Positions 33,655-34,094 of a DNA stretch of 34,094 nt are shown here, piece by piece. Position 1 is the stretch's first letter; every line of letters begins with the position of its first letter. Location: positions 1-34,094 of the forward strand of contig JAEEIU010000009.1 of NCBI GenBank assembly GCA_016281495.1. The letters run 5' to 3'. The notes under the pieces are model-generated. The model saw nothing but the letters and a program-made list of their open reading frames with translations, was not told where the DNA came from and ran no database searches. Source of the DNA: Treponema sp. Its GTDB lineage: Bacteria; Spirochaetota; Spirochaetia; Treponematales; Treponemataceae. Position numbers and translations under genes: made by a program.

Positions 33655-34094
33655 ATGAAACACATCGCACTGATTCTGGGCCTCATTTTGCCGGTCACGA
33701 TTTTATCCTGTACCAAAACCGAGACACAGACCGCAAATCAGAACATGGATTTTGACACAATCGAAAAAAAGATTACGGCAATGGAAGCATATTTGGAGAC
33801 CAACCTTGGATACTATTCAGATGATCATGGAGTTGAACATTGGTGGGACTCCAACGGTACCCTAATCCACGAGAAGAGTAGTGCCGGATATGAGAATTGG
33901 TTTGACTCCAACGGTAAATTAATTTACAAGAAGGACAGAGACGGATATGAGCAATGGTGGGATTATGACTCCAACGGTAAAGTAATCTACGAGAAGGACA
34001 GGGACGGATATGAGAATTGGTTTGACTCCAACGGTACCCTAATCCACGAGAAGAGTAGTGCCGGATATGAGAATTGGTTTGACTCCAACGGTAA
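33655..34094 (+). CDS. Tandem-repeat lipoprotein, cut by the window edge
   Basis: The first 146 codons are present. The protein starts MKHIALILGLILPVTILSCT, a lipobox (ILSC) signal, then a spacer with a short helical stretch (DTIEKKITAMEAYLE), then repeats of about 19 residues of the form W(W/F)DSNGxLIxEKxxxGYE. Four complete units and part of a fifth are visible. The repeats resemble the YD/MORN-like or YwqK-type beta-hairpin repeats of treponemal surface proteins. GGGAGG lies eight bases before ATG. It follows the MATE gene by 41 bases. Function is unknown; a surface or adhesive role is inference. Confidence 0.8.
   Translation, partial: MKHIALILGLILPVTILSCTKTETQTANQNMDFDTIEKKITAMEAYLETNLGYYSDDHGVEHWWDSNGTLIHEKSSAGYENWFDSNGKLIYKKDRDGYEQWWDYDSNGKVIYEKDRDGYENWFDSNGTLIHEKSSAGYENWFDSNG
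33838..34094 (+). repeat. Coding tandem repeat, 57-63 base units
   Basis: Units lie at 33838-33894, 33895-33951, 33952-34014 (63 bases, two extra codons), 34015-34071 and 34072 onward. Units 1 and 4 differ at only three of 57 positions, and unit 5 begins identically to units 2 and 4. Near identity at DNA level implies recent duplication or conversion. Confidence 0.9.

Noticed and set aside
1..34094. CRISPR array, prophage, insertion sequence, tRNA or rRNA
   Set aside because: No regularly spaced direct repeats outside coding sequence, no transposase or phage proteins, and no tRNA or rRNA signatures were recognised.

Overview
The window looks like a chromosomal segment of a spirochaete, most likely a Treponema species. 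The clues are a class I (archaeal-type) lysyl-tRNA synthetase, a membrane protein resembling the Treponema pallidum adhesin Tp0751 (pallilysin), a receptor-type class III adenylate cyclase followed by FecR-domain and outer-membrane genes, a DUF2259-type secreted protein, several lipoproteins with relaxed spirochaetal lipoboxes, and an integron-like cassette array of the kind known from T. denticola. Assignment rests on recognising protein families from sequence alone.

Layout. (1) 1-3110 is AT-rich and carries small genes, all on the minus strand: a truncated secreted protein, a YefM/YoeB-type toxin-antitoxin pair, a BrnT/BrnA pair, a small membrane protein and a lipoprotein. Related, partly self-complementary intergenic sequences (around 949-1050, 1612-1656 and 2041-2125, with half copies near 291-325 and 2968-3001) separate them, so this looks like a cassette array with attC-like sites. 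No integrase is in the window. (2) 3111-3461 has no convincing gene. It holds a nested inverted-repeat structure that may be a structured RNA, a terminator, and the lysS promoter. (3) 3462-7274 carries lysS, a SanA-like gene, two palindromic repeat clusters, two small genes and a PC4/YdbC-like gene. (4) 7294-13625 is a minus-strand cluster of adenylate cyclase, FecR/Fn3-like protein and beta-barrel-like protein with overlapping reading frames. (5) 13904-16417 is galE plus the pallilysin-related gene. (6) 16481-19869 is an arginine operon transcribed argJ-argB-argD, with a palindrome over its promoter. (7) 20047-21579 is rny (RNase Y), divergent from argJ. (8) 21622-25134 holds envelope and membrane genes, including a lamin-tail-like lipoprotein, a DUF2259 protein, a polytopic protein and a CTP-dependent lipid kinase relative. 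(9) 25124-28510 encodes a 1128-residue protein with an acidic N-terminal half, one membrane helix and a TPR C-terminal half, a layout that would suit a flagellar collar or other periplasmic scaffold. (10) 28674-33613 has a glycogen-binding-like lipoprotein, ffh, gpsA and a MATE exporter, and the window ends inside a lipoprotein built of near-identical tandem repeats.

The points most worth attention are the cassette array, the group of genes whose -10 box lies only 6-9 bases before the start codon without a Shine-Dalgarno sequence (lysS, brnT, the 23694 membrane gene and the TPR gene), the folded element before lysS, and the three-gene cyclase/FecR/barrel cluster that could span the whole cell envelope. 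No tRNA, rRNA, CRISPR array or insertion sequence was recognised.
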